Shown: positions 1 to 8,476, counted from the first letter of the stretch. The stretch is 64,000 bases of DNA from Planctomycetota bacterium (GCA_003576905.1 QEVG01000017.1:25605-89604), one strand, 5' to 3'. The notes: generated from the sequence alone by a model not told the origin. Made by a program: numbers and translations.

Positions 1-391
1 TTCCGTCGCGGACGCCCCCGAACAGCACGACGCGCCCACGCCCCGCGTCATACGCCATGGCATGACCCTCGCGCCTGCCCGGCCCGGCAACCGAGCGCAA
101 TTCCCAGGCCCCCTCGCCCATTTCCCACGTCTCCGATAACCCGCCCTCCGAGTCTCCCCCGAACAGCACGAGCTTCTGTCGGGCGGAGTCATACGCCATC
201 GCCCGGTAAGGACCGGGCACGAGCAGACGCTGACGCCGCCACTCAACAAGCTGGCCGTAGGTGGTCGCGTTGAGTGCAAAAAACGCGGCTGAGAAAGCTC
301 CGAAGGCGGCGAAGGGAGTGACCAAAAGTGAACTTCGCAACGGACGACGTTTTGTTATGTGGGAATGAATGGAGATTGCAGCATTGGCCAT
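1..391 (-). CDS. Kelch-type repeat protein, N-terminal part, cut by left edge
   Basis: Reading the minus strand from an ATG at 391 gives an open frame that runs off the left edge. It holds two copies of the Kelch-like signature M-A-Y-D-x-x-R-x-x-x-V-L-F-G-G (codons starting near 199 and 58), separated by a W-E-L type strand. Such repeats build beta-propellers, usually in secreted proteins. A basic stretch followed by a hydrophobic segment (LLVTPFAAFGAFSAAFFAL) near residues 22-41 could be a signal peptide, but the start has no clear Shine-Dalgarno sequence, so the exact N-terminus is uncertain. Function beyond a propeller scaffold cannot be said. Confidence 0.6.
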   Translation of the reverse strand, partial: MANAAISIHSHITKRRPLRSSLLVTPFAAFGAFSAAFFALNATTYGQLVEWRRQRLLVPGPYRAMAYDSARQKLVLFGGDSEGGLSETWEMGEGAWELRSVAGPGRREGHAMAYDAGRGRVVLFGGVRDG

Positions 392-1213
392 ATTGGAATC
401 ACCCGAAAGGGCCTTGCGGCTCGGGATGGGGCCAATGCACCAAACGTCAATCGCGCGATCGCTTTGGCCCAAAAGCGAGGGTCGAAGGTCTGACTGGACA
501 AATCATAGCGCAGCGCCGGCTGCCGTGCGACCTGAGGGCTGGAAAACGCATTGGGTGAACTACCCCCTCAAATTAACCGGGCAGGCCGAGAGACCGTCGA
601 TTCGCACGCATCCGGTCGCTAATTCTTAGAAACAAGGAGCTTACGCAAGAAACGCCCCAGCAGATGTTGGCTAATCCAATGGCTTCGGCTCGTTGACAGG
701 CCTTTCCCGGATGGTATCATTGTCCCTTCGCCTCGGGCTAAGCCCGGGCGATTGCCCCTCCCCCATGAGGCTGGTCGATGGCGCCGAAAGGCGGTGGCGA
801 CCTGAGGGCATCCGGCACGCGGCCGAGTGCTTTCGCTTCGGGGATGGGCCCATTCGCAGCCGCGTCCAATCAGGCCCAATGGGGCCGCTCTCAAGGGAAT
901 CGACGGGTGGCTTTGCCCGGCGGGTTCCTGGCTGCTGTGGAAATCGACAATTGAGTATGAATCGCCCTGATGGCGGTGCGCTGTGATTTTTTTCGCGCGC
1001 CTGCCGAGGCGCCCACGGGCTTGTGTCTGCGCTCGTAGATCGTGACGTGCCGGCAGCGGGGCCGACCCAGTGTGCGAAATCAGGATGATGCCCGCGATGG
1101 GTGCGGTCGCTAGCACCATACGCCAGGGGTGGCGCTACGGCGGCGGCCAGGGCGAGTGTGAATTGATTTTTCGCGTGAATTCGGCCCGACGCGCGACACA
1201 ATGTGTTACCCAC
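392..1213. other. long stretch with no recognisable gene
   Basis: About 820 bases between the Kelch-type gene and the tRNA. Several open frames exist on both strands, as expected in GC-rich DNA, but their translations are rich in Arg, Pro and Ser and match nothing I recognise. A small GC hairpin (CGGGCTAAGCCCG, about 734-746) is present. I see none of the conserved cores of RNase P RNA, tmRNA or SRP RNA. Confidence 0.5.
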
Positions 1214-1284
1214 TACCCGGTAGTGTAACGGTAGCACAACAGGTTTTGGTCCTGTTGGTCGAGGTTCGAATCCTCGCCGGGTAA
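1214..1284 (+). tRNA. tRNA-Gln (anticodon TTG)
   Basis: A complete cloverleaf is visible. The acceptor arms TACCCGG and CCGGGTA pair over 7 bp, the D arm contains GTGTAACGGTAGCAC, the anticodon stem ACAGG/CCTGT closes a TTTTGGT loop with anticodon TTG (UUG, glutamine), and the T arm is CGAGG-TTCGAAT-CCTCG. A U at position 1 is typical of tRNA-Gln. CCA is not encoded. It lies 44 bases before the glmU-like gene. Confidence 0.94.
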
Positions 1285-1328
1285 TTCAACGGGCGGAGCG
1301 ATCAAGGAGCCCTGAGGGACGGATATCC

Positions 1329-2417
1329 GTGGACGATATGATTCAGACATCCGGCACGGGACGCAGCTTGGCGGCGATCATTCTGGCCGCGGGCCGATCC
1401 ACGCGCATGATGACCGAACTCCCCAAGGTGATGCACGAGGTCGGCGGGCGTCCCATGCTGGCCCACGTCATCGATGCGTGCCGCGAGGCGGGCATCGACC
1501 GGTTTTATCTCGTCGTCGGATTCGCCAAGGAGGCGATCATCTCGGCGTTTTCGCAGGAGCCGGGCGTTCACTTCGTCGAGCAGCGCGAGCAGAAGGGCAC
1601 GGGCCACGCCGTGCAGATGTGCAAGGAGGCGCTTGCGGGCTTTACCGGAGACTGCGTGGTGATCGCCGGCGACATGCCGCTGATCCGCTCCGAGACACTC
1701 AGAAACCTCATAACGGCGCACCGCGCCGCATCGGCCGCGGCCTCCCTGGCGACGACGGCCCTGGCCGACCCGACCGGCTACGGCCGGATCATCCGCGACG
1801 CGAAAGGCGATTTCACCGGCATCGTCGAGCACCGCGACTGCACTCCGGAACAGCTCTCGATCACCGAGGTCAACCCCAGCTACTACTGCTTTGACGCTGT
1901 CGCCATGTTCGAGGCGATGGATCAAATCAAGCCGAACAACGCCAAGGGCGAGTACTACATCACCGACGCGCTGACCATCCTCCGCGCCGCAGGCAGAAAG
2001 GTCCTCGCCGCGGCAAAGGTCCCGGCCGAGGACGCGACGGGCATCAACTCCCGGGCCGAGCTGGCGATGGTCAACAAGATGATGCAGGCACGCGTCTGCA
2101 ATCACTGGATGGCCAGCGGCGTGACCCTCATCGACCCCGACAACACCTGGATCGACGGCCGGGCGACGATCGGCGCTGAAACGGTGATTCTCCCGTTCTG
2201 TTACATCGAGGCCCACGCGAAAATCGGAACAAATTGCCGCATCGGTCCTTTTGCCCACGTGGCCGCCGGCGCCGTCGTGGCCGACGGCGCGACGATCGGC
2301 CCGGGCCTGTTCGCGGCCTTTGATGCCACGGGTTCGACACGTCCGGCGGCCCATCCCGCCGGGAAGAAGACGGTTCAGGTCGTGCGACGACCGCCGGCTC
2401 AGTCAGGTTGCTCGTAG
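1329..2417 (+). CDS. glmU: GlmU-type UDP-GlcNAc pyrophosphorylase lacking most of the acetyltransferase domain
   Basis: The N-terminal uridylyltransferase domain is intact: nucleotide-binding motif L-A-A-G-R-S-T-R-M near residues 20-28, lysine in E-L-P-K-V-M-H, then G-T-G-H-A and the metal-site loop G-D-M-P-L. It should make UDP-GlcNAc from UTP and GlcNAc-1-P. The protein is 362 residues, while full GlmU is about 450-480. The hexapeptide beta-helix begins (I-G-A-E-T-V-I, I-G-P-F-A-H-V) but ends after about two turns in a non-repeat tail. The acetyltransferase step must therefore come from elsewhere, or the protein serves another sugar-1-phosphate. GTG start at 1329 with GAGGGA nine bases upstream; an ATG at 1338 is possible. 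prs starts 13 bases after it ends. Confidence 0.85.
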   Translation: MDDMIQTSGTGRSLAAIILAAGRSTRMMTELPKVMHEVGGRPMLAHVIDACREAGIDRFYLVVGFAKEAIISAFSQEPGVHFVEQREQKGTGHAVQMCKEALAGFTGDCVVIAGDMPLIRSETLRNLITAHRAASAAASLATTALADPTGYGRIIRDAKGDFTGIVEHRDCTPEQLSITEVNPSYYCFDAVAMFEAMDQIKPNNAKGEYYITDALTILRAAGRKVLAAAKVPAEDATGINSRAELAMVNKMMQARVCNHWMASGVTLIDPDNTWIDGRATIGAETVILPFCYIEAHAKIGTNCRIGPFAHVAAGAVVADGATIGPGLFAAFDATGSTRPAAHPAGKKTVQVVRRPPAQSGCS

Positions 2418-2430
2418 GGAGACGAGGGTC

Positions 2431-3393
2431 ATGACGCAGACGAACATGGAATTGAAGGTCTTTTCCGGTCGCGGGAATCCCGCCCTGACCGAGGGGATCT
2501 GCAACTACCTGGAGATTCGTCCCGGCCGGGCGCACGCGGAGACGTTCCCCGACGGCGAACTGTTCGTGAAGCTGCACGACGATGTCCGCGGACGCGACGT
2601 TTTCGTCGTTCAGCCGACCTGCCGCCCCGTGAATGAGAATCTGGTCGAGCTGCTCGTATTCATGGATTGCCTGCGCCGGGCGAGTGCCCGGCGGATCACG
2701 GCGGTGCTACCCTATTTCGGATACGCCCGGCAGGACCGAAAGGACGAGGGGCGCGTGCCGATCACGGCGAAACTGGTGAGCAACTTGATTCGCGAGGCAG
2801 GCGCCGACCGCGTGCTGACGATGGACCTCCACGCGGCGCAGATCCAGGGGTTTTTTGACATCCCCGTGGATCATCTTCAGGCCGAGCCTGCGTTCACGAG
2901 GCACTTCAGGAACTTGAACTTCAAAAACGTGACGTTCGTGAGCCCGGACGTCGGCAACGTCAAGCGGGCGCGGATGTACGCCGAGAAGATGGGCTGCGAC
3001 CTCGCGGTAATCGACAAGCGGCGCACAAGCGGCAGCACGGCCGTGGTGCACAACATCATCGGAGAAGTCGAGGGCAAGGACGTCGTCATGATTGACGACA
3101 TGATCGCGACAGCGGGCACGGTTTGCGAGGCGGCGCGCATCTGCATCGAACGCGGCGCTCGCAGCGTTCGCGGAGCCGCGACGCACCCCGTTTTCGCGGG
3201 TCCCGCCCTTGAACGGCTTTCGACCGCTCCCTTCGCGGAGATCGCGGTGGCGGACACGATTCCGCTTTCGAACGAGGTACGAAAACACCTGCCGAATCTG
3301 ACGGTATTGTCCACGGCGGACATCTTCGGCGAGGCGATTGCTCGAATACATCAGCATCGATCAGTCAGCAGTTTGTTCAGTCATAACAACTGA
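2431..3393 (+). CDS. prs: ribose-phosphate pyrophosphokinase
   Basis: Makes PRPP from ribose-5-phosphate and ATP for purine, pyrimidine, His, Trp and NAD synthesis in the cytosol. The 320-residue length and motifs fit the family: L-P-Y-F-G-Y-A-R-Q-D-R-K catalytic region, D-L-H-A-A-Q-I-Q-G-F-F in the dimer interface, and the PRPP loop V-M-I-D-D-M-I-A-T-A-G-T. The frame is open further upstream into glmU, but the ATG at 2431 is preceded by AGGGAGACGAGGG and gives the normal N-terminus. Pairing of glmU and prs is common in bacteria. rplY follows after 11 bases, so these are probably cotranscribed. Confidence 0.97.
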   Translation: MTQTNMELKVFSGRGNPALTEGICNYLEIRPGRAHAETFPDGELFVKLHDDVRGRDVFVVQPTCRPVNENLVELLVFMDCLRRASARRITAVLPYFGYARQDRKDEGRVPITAKLVSNLIREAGADRVLTMDLHAAQIQGFFDIPVDHLQAEPAFTRHFRNLNFKNVTFVSPDVGNVKRARMYAEKMGCDLAVIDKRRTSGSTAVVHNIIGEVEGKDVVMIDDMIATAGTVCEAARICIERGARSVRGAATHPVFAGPALERLSTAPFAEIAVADTIPLSNEVRKHLPNLTVLSTADIFGEAIARIHQHRSVSSLFSHNN

Positions 3394-3404
3394 GGTGATT
3401 CACC

Positions 3405-4061
3405 ATGCAGAACATACCCACACTCAAGGCGGAACCCCGTAAGGTCGCAGGCGGCCGGGCCGCGGCGCGGCTTCGCAAAGCGGGTAAGCTCCCGGCAATT
3501 GTCTACGGCCACAAGCAGGAACCCGAGCCGGTGACGCTCGATTACCACGCGGTGGAGCTTGAGCTCAAGGGCGGCGCGCACCTGGTGACCTTGGATATCG
3601 GCGGGCGATCGCAGCCGTGTCTCTTCAAGGATGCGCAGTACGATCACCTCGGCGCGACCCTGCTGCACATGGACCTGACCCGCGTCGACCTGAACGAGCG
3701 CGTGAAGGTGCGCGTCCCTCTCGAGCTGCGCGGGACACCCAAGGGCGTGGGCGAGGGCGGCGTCCTCCGCCAGGAACTGATGGAACTCGAAGTCGAGTGC
3801 CTTGTCACGAGCATTCCGGACGTCATCCGCGAAAACGTATCCGAACTTCCGCTGAACGCCGTGCTCCATGTAAAGGAGCTGCACCTCGACAGCGGCATCA
3901 CCGCGATCACCGATGGCGACACCGTGGTCGCGACGGTCCGCGTGCCGGCCGTTCACGAGGAAATCCCCGCGGCCGCGCCGGCCGAGGGAGCCGCAGAGCC
4001 GGAAGTCATTGCCAAGGGCAAGGTGGAGACCGAGGGAGAGGGCGAGGCCGAGAAGAAGTAG
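3405..4061 (+). CDS. rplY: 50S ribosomal protein L25, long (Ctc/TL5) form
   Basis: A 218-residue two-domain L25. The N-terminal domain binds 5S rRNA (R-K-V-A-G-G-R-A-A-A-R-L-R-K-A-G-K-L-P-A-I-V-Y-G pattern, residues 10-35), followed by the beta-rich TL5/Ctc C-terminal domain and an acidic Glu-rich tail. The prs-rplY-pth order is widely conserved. ATG at 3405 preceded by GAGGTG. Structural role in the large subunit; the long form is linked to stress in other bacteria. Confidence 0.95.
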   Translation: MQNIPTLKAEPRKVAGGRAAARLRKAGKLPAIVYGHKQEPEPVTLDYHAVELELKGGAHLVTLDIGGRSQPCLFKDAQYDHLGATLLHMDLTRVDLNERVKVRVPLELRGTPKGVGEGGVLRQELMELEVECLVTSIPDVIRENVSELPLNAVLHVKELHLDSGITAITDGDTVVATVRVPAVHEEIPAAAPAEGAAEPEVIAKGKVETEGEGEAEKK

Positions 4062-4106
4062 CAGGGCGCCCCCTGTCCGGTCGGCGGCTTGAAGGCGGAC
4101 GATGGA

Positions 4107-4718
4107 ATGAAGCTCATCGTCGGACTTGGCAACCCGGGTCGGCAGTATGTCGACACGCGGCATAACATCGGCTTCCGCGTGGCGGAGCTGCTCGGCGAGA
4201 GGTGGCAGCTCGGTTCGTGGCGGGAAAAGTTCTCCGGCCTCGTGTCGGACGGCCAGGCGATGGGCGAGCGGGTCTGCCTGCTTCGGCCTATGACCTACAT
4301 GAACCTGAGCGGCAAGAGCGTGGTCGCGGCCGCACAGTTCTTTCAGGTCACGCCGGCCGACCTCCTCGTCGTCTCCGACGACGTGGACCTTCCGCTCGGA
4401 CGCCTCCGCATGCGGGCAAGCGGCTCGGCGGGAGGGCAGAAGGGGCTGGACGACGTGCTCCGTTGCCTCGGGACGCAGGAGATTGCCCGGCTACGGTTCG
4501 GCGTCGGCCGACCCGCACGCGGCAACGTGGCCGATTATGTCCTCTCCCCCTTCGGGGCGGATGAGCGGCCGATTGTCGAGGATACGCTGCCACGGGCTGT
4601 CGCGGCCGTGGAGCTTTGGATAACGCGAGGGATTCACTTCGCGATGAACGAGACGAACCGCGACCCCGAGGAACCGGACCGCCGGAACAAGGAACAAAAA
4701 AAGGAAGAGAGTCAATAG
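4107..4718 (+). CDS. pth: peptidyl-tRNA hydrolase
   Basis: Releases peptides from stalled peptidyl-tRNA. The start [11 protein letters not shown] is the canonical family N-terminus, which favours ATG 4107 over upstream TTG 4089. Asn10 and His20 (T-R-H-N-I-G) are present, with M-T-Y-M-N-L-S-G and V-V-S-D-D-V-D-L giving the remaining catalytic Asn and Asp. The usual G-G-H-N-G-L loop reads G-G-Q-K-G-L here, a substitution of the tRNA-contact His/Asn pair. It has a charged, low-complexity C-terminal tail of about 20 residues. Follows rplY after 45 bases. Confidence 0.95.
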   Translation: MKLIVGLGNPGRQYVDTRHNIGFRVAELLGERWQLGSWREKFSGLVSDGQAMGERVCLLRPMTYMNLSGKSVVAAAQFFQVTPADLLVVSDDVDLPLGRLRMRASGSAGGQKGLDDVLRCLGTQEIARLRFGVGRPARGNVADYVLSPFGADERPIVEDTLPRAVAAVELWITRGIHFAMNETNRDPEEPDRRNKEQKKEESQ

Positions 4719-4801
4719 GTCGAAAGGGTAATGTCAGTCGCCGCCGTCAGGCATTCATCGAGCAAGCGAGCGGTGCGGCGCGAAGCAAGGAGTAATGAGT
4801 T

Positions 4802-5260
4802 GTGAAGACGTACGAAGCAATGTTCTTGTTGGACCCGTCCCTCGGGGCGGACTGGTCCGCGGCCGAAGTCGAGGTCAAACGCATTCTGGACCGTGCCGAA
4901 GCAAAGGTGCTGGGCCTGAAGAAGTGGGACGAACGAAAGCTGGCGTACCCGATCAAGCGCAACAAGCGCGGTGTCTATGTCCTCGTGTTCTTCGAGGCCG
5001 CGCCGGAAAAGATCGGCCCGCTCGAGCGCGACGTTCACCTCTCTGAGAAGATTCTCCGGGTGCTGGTGCTGCGCCGAGAGCGGCTCACTCCCGAGGAGAT
5101 CCAGAAGGCCCTGACGGCCGCCCCGCCGCCCAAGACGCCCTCGCGCGGCGACGAATGGGGCCCCGCGCCCGAGGGCCGCAGCCGGCCCGGCGCCAGTGAG
5201 TTTCGAGAGCCGGTGCCTGTGGGCGCCCTGGACGAGGTCGAGACCGCCGGCGACGAGTGA
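4802..5260 (+). CDS. rpsF: 30S ribosomal protein S6
   Basis: Begins M-K-T-Y-E-A-M-F-L-L-D, with the K-L-A-Y-P-I-K and G-V-Y-V-L-V-F-F-E-A blocks typical of S6. GTG start at 4802 preceded by AAGGAG. At 152 residues it exceeds the usual 95-110 because of a Pro/Gly/Glu-rich C-terminal tail of about 50 residues, likely disordered. First gene of the classic rpsF-ssb-rpsR-rplI-dnaB block. S6 pairs with S18 in the ribosome platform. Confidence 0.95.
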   Translation: MKTYEAMFLLDPSLGADWSAAEVEVKRILDRAEAKVLGLKKWDERKLAYPIKRNKRGVYVLVFFEAAPEKIGPLERDVHLSEKILRVLVLRRERLTPEEIQKALTAAPPPKTPSRGDEWGPAPEGRSRPGASEFREPVPVGALDEVETAGDE

Positions 5261-5327
5261 TCCCGCAGCCCAGACCGGTTTCGGGACGGCTCCCCGCGCC
5301 GCATGACAGCCACGGAAAGGAAGCGAC

Positions 5328-5807
5328 ATGGCCAGCTTTAACAAGGTAATCCTCGCGGGCAACCTGACGCGCGACCCGCAGCTCTCGTATCTGCCGAGTA
5401 ACACGCCGGTCGTCGAGTTCGGCCTTGCCATGAACCGAAAGTGGAAGGCCCAGAACGGGGAAATGCGCGAGGAGGTCTGTTTCGTCGACATCCGGGCCTA
5501 TGGGCGCCAGGCCGAGACGCTGAATCAATACATGAACAAGGGCAAACCCCTTCTCGTTGAGGGGCACCTGCGATACGACACCTGGGAGGGGAAGGACGGC
5601 CAGAAGCGAAGCAAGCTGTACGTCGTCGTCGACAACTTCCAGTTCATCGGCGCACCGTCGGGCGAGGGAAATCGCGGCCCGCGGCCGCCGGCGCGACCGG
5701 CTGCGCCGGCCCGTGCCGGTGCGGCAACAGGCGCCGCCGGCGGCTACGACGAGATGCCGCCGATCGAAGATGCGCCCGAGGGCGGCGGCGAGGACATTCC
5801 GTTTTGA
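5328..5807 (+). CDS. ssb: single-stranded DNA-binding protein
   Basis: N-terminal OB fold of about 110 residues (N-K-V-I-L-A-G-N-L-T-R-D-P; V-E-F-G-L-A-M-N-R-K-W; L-L-V-E-G-H-L-R-Y-D), then an Ala/Pro/Gly-rich linker and an acidic end terminating in G-E-D-I-P-F. That tip is the standard docking peptide for SSB partner proteins. Length 159 is normal. ATG with AAGGAAGCGAC before it. Located between its usual neighbours rpsF and rpsR. Confidence 0.97.
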   Translation: MASFNKVILAGNLTRDPQLSYLPSNTPVVEFGLAMNRKWKAQNGEMREEVCFVDIRAYGRQAETLNQYMNKGKPLLVEGHLRYDTWEGKDGQKRSKLYVVVDNFQFIGAPSGEGNRGPRPPARPAAPARAGAATGAAGGYDEMPPIEDAPEGGGEDIPF

Positions 5808-5884
5808 GGTATCACGCAAAAGGCGAAATCGATTTCATGCGATAATGACCGGACCGGTCAGATGTGACGAAAGGACCGATTGAG

Positions 5885-6145
5885 ATGGCATTCAAACCCA
5901 AGGGACCGAAGGACGACAAAAAGCAGAAGCGCAACCGCGTGCGCGAGCCCTCGAAGTGCCGCTTCTGCCGCGAGAAGGTAACGGAGATCGACTACAAGGA
6001 CCTGGCCACGCTTCAGAAGCTGGTCTCGGGCCAGGGCAAGCACTTCTCCCGCAAGCGAAGCGGGAACTGCGCCGCCCACCAGCGTTCGAGCTGCAAGGCC
6101 ATCAAGCATGCCCGCTTCATCGGGCTCATGCCTTTTGCCGGATAA
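5885..6145 (+). CDS. rpsR: 30S ribosomal protein S18
   Basis: Basic 86-residue protein with C-R-F-C-R-E and the conserved I-D-Y-K-D-L and F-I-G-L-M-P-F blocks of S18. Two cysteines near residue 25 and two in the G-N-C-A-A-H-Q-R-S-S-C segment look like a zinc-binding (C+) version. A GTG at 5864 is in frame, but ATG 5885 follows AAAGGACCGATTGAG and gives the usual length. Confidence 0.95.
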   Translation: MAFKPKGPKDDKKQKRNRVREPSKCRFCREKVTEIDYKDLATLQKLVSGQGKHFSRKRSGNCAAHQRSSCKAIKHARFIGLMPFAG

Positions 6146-6159
6146 GGAGCGACGGACCC

Positions 6160-6714
6160 ATGAAGCTTTTATTGCGAAAAGACATTCACAAGCTCGGACT
6201 CTGCGGCGACATTGTCGAAGTGTCGGAGGGCTACGCGCGGAATTACCTCCTTCCGCATCACCTGGCCCTGACGCCGACAAAGGCGAACCTCAAGGCGATC
6301 GAGGAGGACAAGAAGATCGCCGCGGCCGAGCGGGCGAAGCTGCGTGAGATCCTGCTCCAGACGGCGCAGCGCCTCACCGGCGTCGAAGTGACGATCAGTT
6401 CGGCCTGCACGCCGGACGGCCGCCTCTACGGCTCGGTCGGGCCGCGCGAGATCGCCCACGCCCTCATGCAGGAGGGGCACAGCGTCCACGCCGACCAGGT
6501 CAAGATGTCGCACAACATCAAGGAAGTCGGCTCACAGGAGGTGCCGATCGTCCTGGCCGACGACATCCGCGTCGCCATCAAGGTGTGGGTCGTCGCGGAG
6601 AAGGTGCCCGGCGAAGCGGATGAAACCGAACGTGAAACGGAGGTCACGAATGCCGCCGACAGCGCCAACGCCGCCGCGGGAAGCACGGCCGACGCCGGGA
6701 GCACGGCCCACTGA
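6160..6714 (+). CDS. rplI: 50S ribosomal protein L9
   Basis: Starts M-K-L-L-L-R-K-D-I-H-K-L-G and continues with G-D-I-V-E-V-S-E-G-Y-A-R-N-Y-L-L-P, the L9 signature. N-terminal 23S rRNA-binding domain, long connecting helix and C-terminal domain are present, followed by a low-complexity Ala/Glu/Thr tail of about 35 residues. ATG at 6160 has AAGGAG in front. The last 65 bases overlap the start of dnaB in another frame, so the tail may exist mainly because the DNA also encodes dnaB's ribosome binding site and start. Confidence 0.95.
   Translation: MKLLLRKDIHKLGLCGDIVEVSEGYARNYLLPHHLALTPTKANLKAIEEDKKIAAAERAKLREILLQTAQRLTGVEVTISSACTPDGRLYGSVGPREIAHALMQEGHSVHADQVKMSHNIKEVGSQEVPIVLADDIRVAIKVWVVAEKVPGEADETERETEVTNAADSANAAAGSTADAGSTAH
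6639..6644 (+). promoter_or_regulatory. ribosome binding site of dnaB inside rplI
   Basis: GGAGGT lies five bases before ATG 6650 and within the 3' coding part of rplI. It decides dnaB's start in favour of M-P-P-T-A-P rather than the upstream in-frame ATG at 6620. Confidence 0.75.
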
Positions 6715-8182
6715 TCCGGTCGCGTCCGGGCGGCTTCCGCCGCAGGATCTCGAGGCGGAGGCGAGCCTTCTGGGTTCGCTCCTCCTCGACAAGGACGCCA
6801 TCGGCCTGGTCGTTCGGATTATTCCGAAGGAAGAGGCCGCGCGGTTTTACCGCGCCGATCACCGGCTGCTCTACGAGACCCTCGTCGATCTGTGGGATCG
6901 CAACAAGCCCATCGACATCATCGTCGTCATGGACGAATTGCGCCGGCGCAATCTCCTCGATGACATCGGCGGACAGGACTATCTTGTCGATCTCGTGCGG
7001 TCGGTGCCCTCATCGGCGAACGCGGAGTACTACGCGCGGATCGTCCGAGACAAGGGCCTGCTTCGCGACGTGATCCAGTGCACAAGCCAGATCATGCAGT
7101 CCGCGTACGACGCCGGCGAGGATGCGACGGTCATTCTCGACCAGGCCGAGAAACAGTTCTTCGCCGTCACCGAACAGCGCATCAGCAACCAGGCCGAATC
7201 GCTCCACGAATTCCTCGACGTGACGCTGCGCCAGATCGAGTCGCTTCAGGAAGGCGCGCTGACCGGCGTGCCGTCGGGCTTCACCGAACTCGACAACATG
7301 CTCGGCGGCATGCAGTACGGCGACATGATCGTAATCGCGGCCCGGCCCAGCATGGGAAAGACGGCCTTGGGCCTGTCGATCCTCGAATACGTGGGCATCG
7401 TCGAGAATCTCCCTTGCGCCTTCTTCTCGATGGAAATGGGCAAGCTCCAGATCGCCCAGCGCCTGATCTGCTCCCACGCCCAGGTCGACCTGCACAAGCT
7501 CCGGCATGGCCGCCTCTCCGAGCAGGAAAAGACCAAGCTCAAGCTCGTCTGCGGCAACATGCGCAATTACAAGATTTTCATCGACGACACGCCGGGCATG
7601 AGCGTCATGGAGCTGCGCGCCAAGGCCCGCCGCCTCAAGATGCTCCACGACATCAGGGTCATCTTCGTCGACTACCTCCAGCTCATGTTTGACAAGGCCT
7701 CGAAGGAAAGCCGCCAGCAGGAAATTTCCGCGATCAGCCGCGGCCTGAAGGCCCTGGCGCGGGAGCTGAACATTCCCGTCGTCGCGCTGGCGCAGCTCAA
7801 CCGCCAGGTGGAAGGACGCGAGGGCAACCGCCCGCGCATGAGCGACCTTCGCGAAAGCGGAGCCATCGAACAGGACGCCGACGTGGTCATCCTGCTGCAC
7901 CGCGAGGAGTACTACCTCACCAAGAAAAAGGCCCTGACGCCCGAGGGCGCCGAACTGCTCAACAAGATCAAGGGCAAGGCCGAACTGATTGTCGCCAAGC
8001 AGCGAAACGGCCCCACCGGCGACGTGGAACTGCACTTCAACCCTCAGTTCACCCGCTTCGACAACGCCGCCCCCGCGTACATGCACGACGACGATTTCGA
8101 CGCCGGGCGATTCTCGCCCCCGGAGCCGGAGATCGGTCCGGACATCGACCTTCCCGGTGGGGACGACGAAGCGCCGTTCTGA
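6650..8182 (+). CDS. dnaB: replicative DNA helicase DnaB
   Basis: Hexameric helicase of the replication fork, 510 residues. The N-terminal domain begins P-P-Q-D-L-E-A-E-A-S-L-L-G-S-L-L and the RecA-like ATPase has Walker A A-R-P-S-M-G-K-T-A-L, Walker B-like I-F-V-D-Y-L-Q-L-M, and S-D-L-R-E-S-G-A-I-E-Q-D-A-D with L-L-H-R-E. It overlaps rplI by 65 bases and closes the ribosomal/replication block. The extreme C-terminus, G-G-D-D-E-A-P-F, resembles the acidic tip of SSB. No intein is visible. Confidence 0.97.
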   Translation: MPPTAPTPPREARPTPGARPTDPVASGRLPPQDLEAEASLLGSLLLDKDAIGLVVRIIPKEEAARFYRADHRLLYETLVDLWDRNKPIDIIVVMDELRRRNLLDDIGGQDYLVDLVRSVPSSANAEYYARIVRDKGLLRDVIQCTSQIMQSAYDAGEDATVILDQAEKQFFAVTEQRISNQAESLHEFLDVTLRQIESLQEGALTGVPSGFTELDNMLGGMQYGDMIVIAARPSMGKTALGLSILEYVGIVENLPCAFFSMEMGKLQIAQRLICSHAQVDLHKLRHGRLSEQEKTKLKLVCGNMRNYKIFIDDTPGMSVMELRAKARRLKMLHDIRVIFVDYLQLMFDKASKESRQQEISAISRGLKALARELNIPVVALAQLNRQVEGREGNRPRMSDLRESGAIEQDADVVILLHREEYYLTKKKALTPEGAELLNKIKGKAELIVAKQRNGPTGDVELHFNPQFTRFDNAAPAYMHDDDFDAGRFSPPEPEIGPDIDLPGGDDEAPF

Positions 8183-8240
8183 CTTCCCACGCCGCGCGAG
8201 GTATTACCGTTCAACGCCGTACCGAGGCGTAAAAATGCAT

Positions 8241-8276
8241 ACACGCCGCATGGCACACAGGGGCCACGCGGCGTGT
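8241..8276 (-). terminator. hairpin terminator between dnaB and the small peptide gene
   Basis: ACACGCCGC at 8241-8249 pairs with GCGGCGTGT at 8268-8276, with an inner TGGC/GCCA stem. On the minus strand the stem is followed after four bases by a run of five T, about 40-70 bases past the small gene ending at 8315. It may also act for dnaB on +, but the T-run lies on the minus side. Confidence 0.55.
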
Positions 8277-8314
8277 TCAGGTGATTCAACAGGTCGTGCG
8301 AATGTCGGACGCCG

Positions 8315-8476
8315 TCAGACCGTGCAGCCCAGAATCGGCTGAAGGACCGAATTGAAGAACCCGGCAACCGACGGGATCGGGCTTCCAAAGAAGGTGTTCA
8401 GCGGCCACCACATGGCGTTAACGACCCCCTGAAGAAAGTTTACGCCGGGAGCAAAAAGCGTACAAAGCGTGAGCAT
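8315..8476 (-). CDS. small hydrophobic protein, 53 residues, function unknown
   Basis: ATG at 8476 is preceded at nine bases by a strong GGAGGT (complement at 8485-8490). The product is very hydrophobic and aromatic, with motifs G-V-V-N-A-M-W-W-P-L-N-T-F-F-G and S-V-A-G-F-F-N-S-V-L-Q-P-I-L-G, ending C-T-V. The second motif matches the 39-residue product at 45568-45687. It sits alone, antisense between dnaB and galE, with a terminator-like hairpin downstream and a structured upstream region (paired GTGCAG/CTGCAC and CCGAGC/GCTCGG at 8520-8553). Likely membrane-associated or amphipathic; I cannot assign a family. A longer frame extends upstream to 8626, but the ribosome binding site favours the short form. 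Confidence 0.6.
   Translation of the reverse strand: MLTLCTLFAPGVNFLQGVVNAMWWPLNTFFGSPIPSVAGFFNSVLQPILGCTV

Noticed and set aside
392..1213. Long open frames on both strands before the tRNA
   Set aside because: Arg/Pro/Ser-rich translations typical of GC-rich noncoding DNA, no ribosome binding sites and no recognisable motifs.
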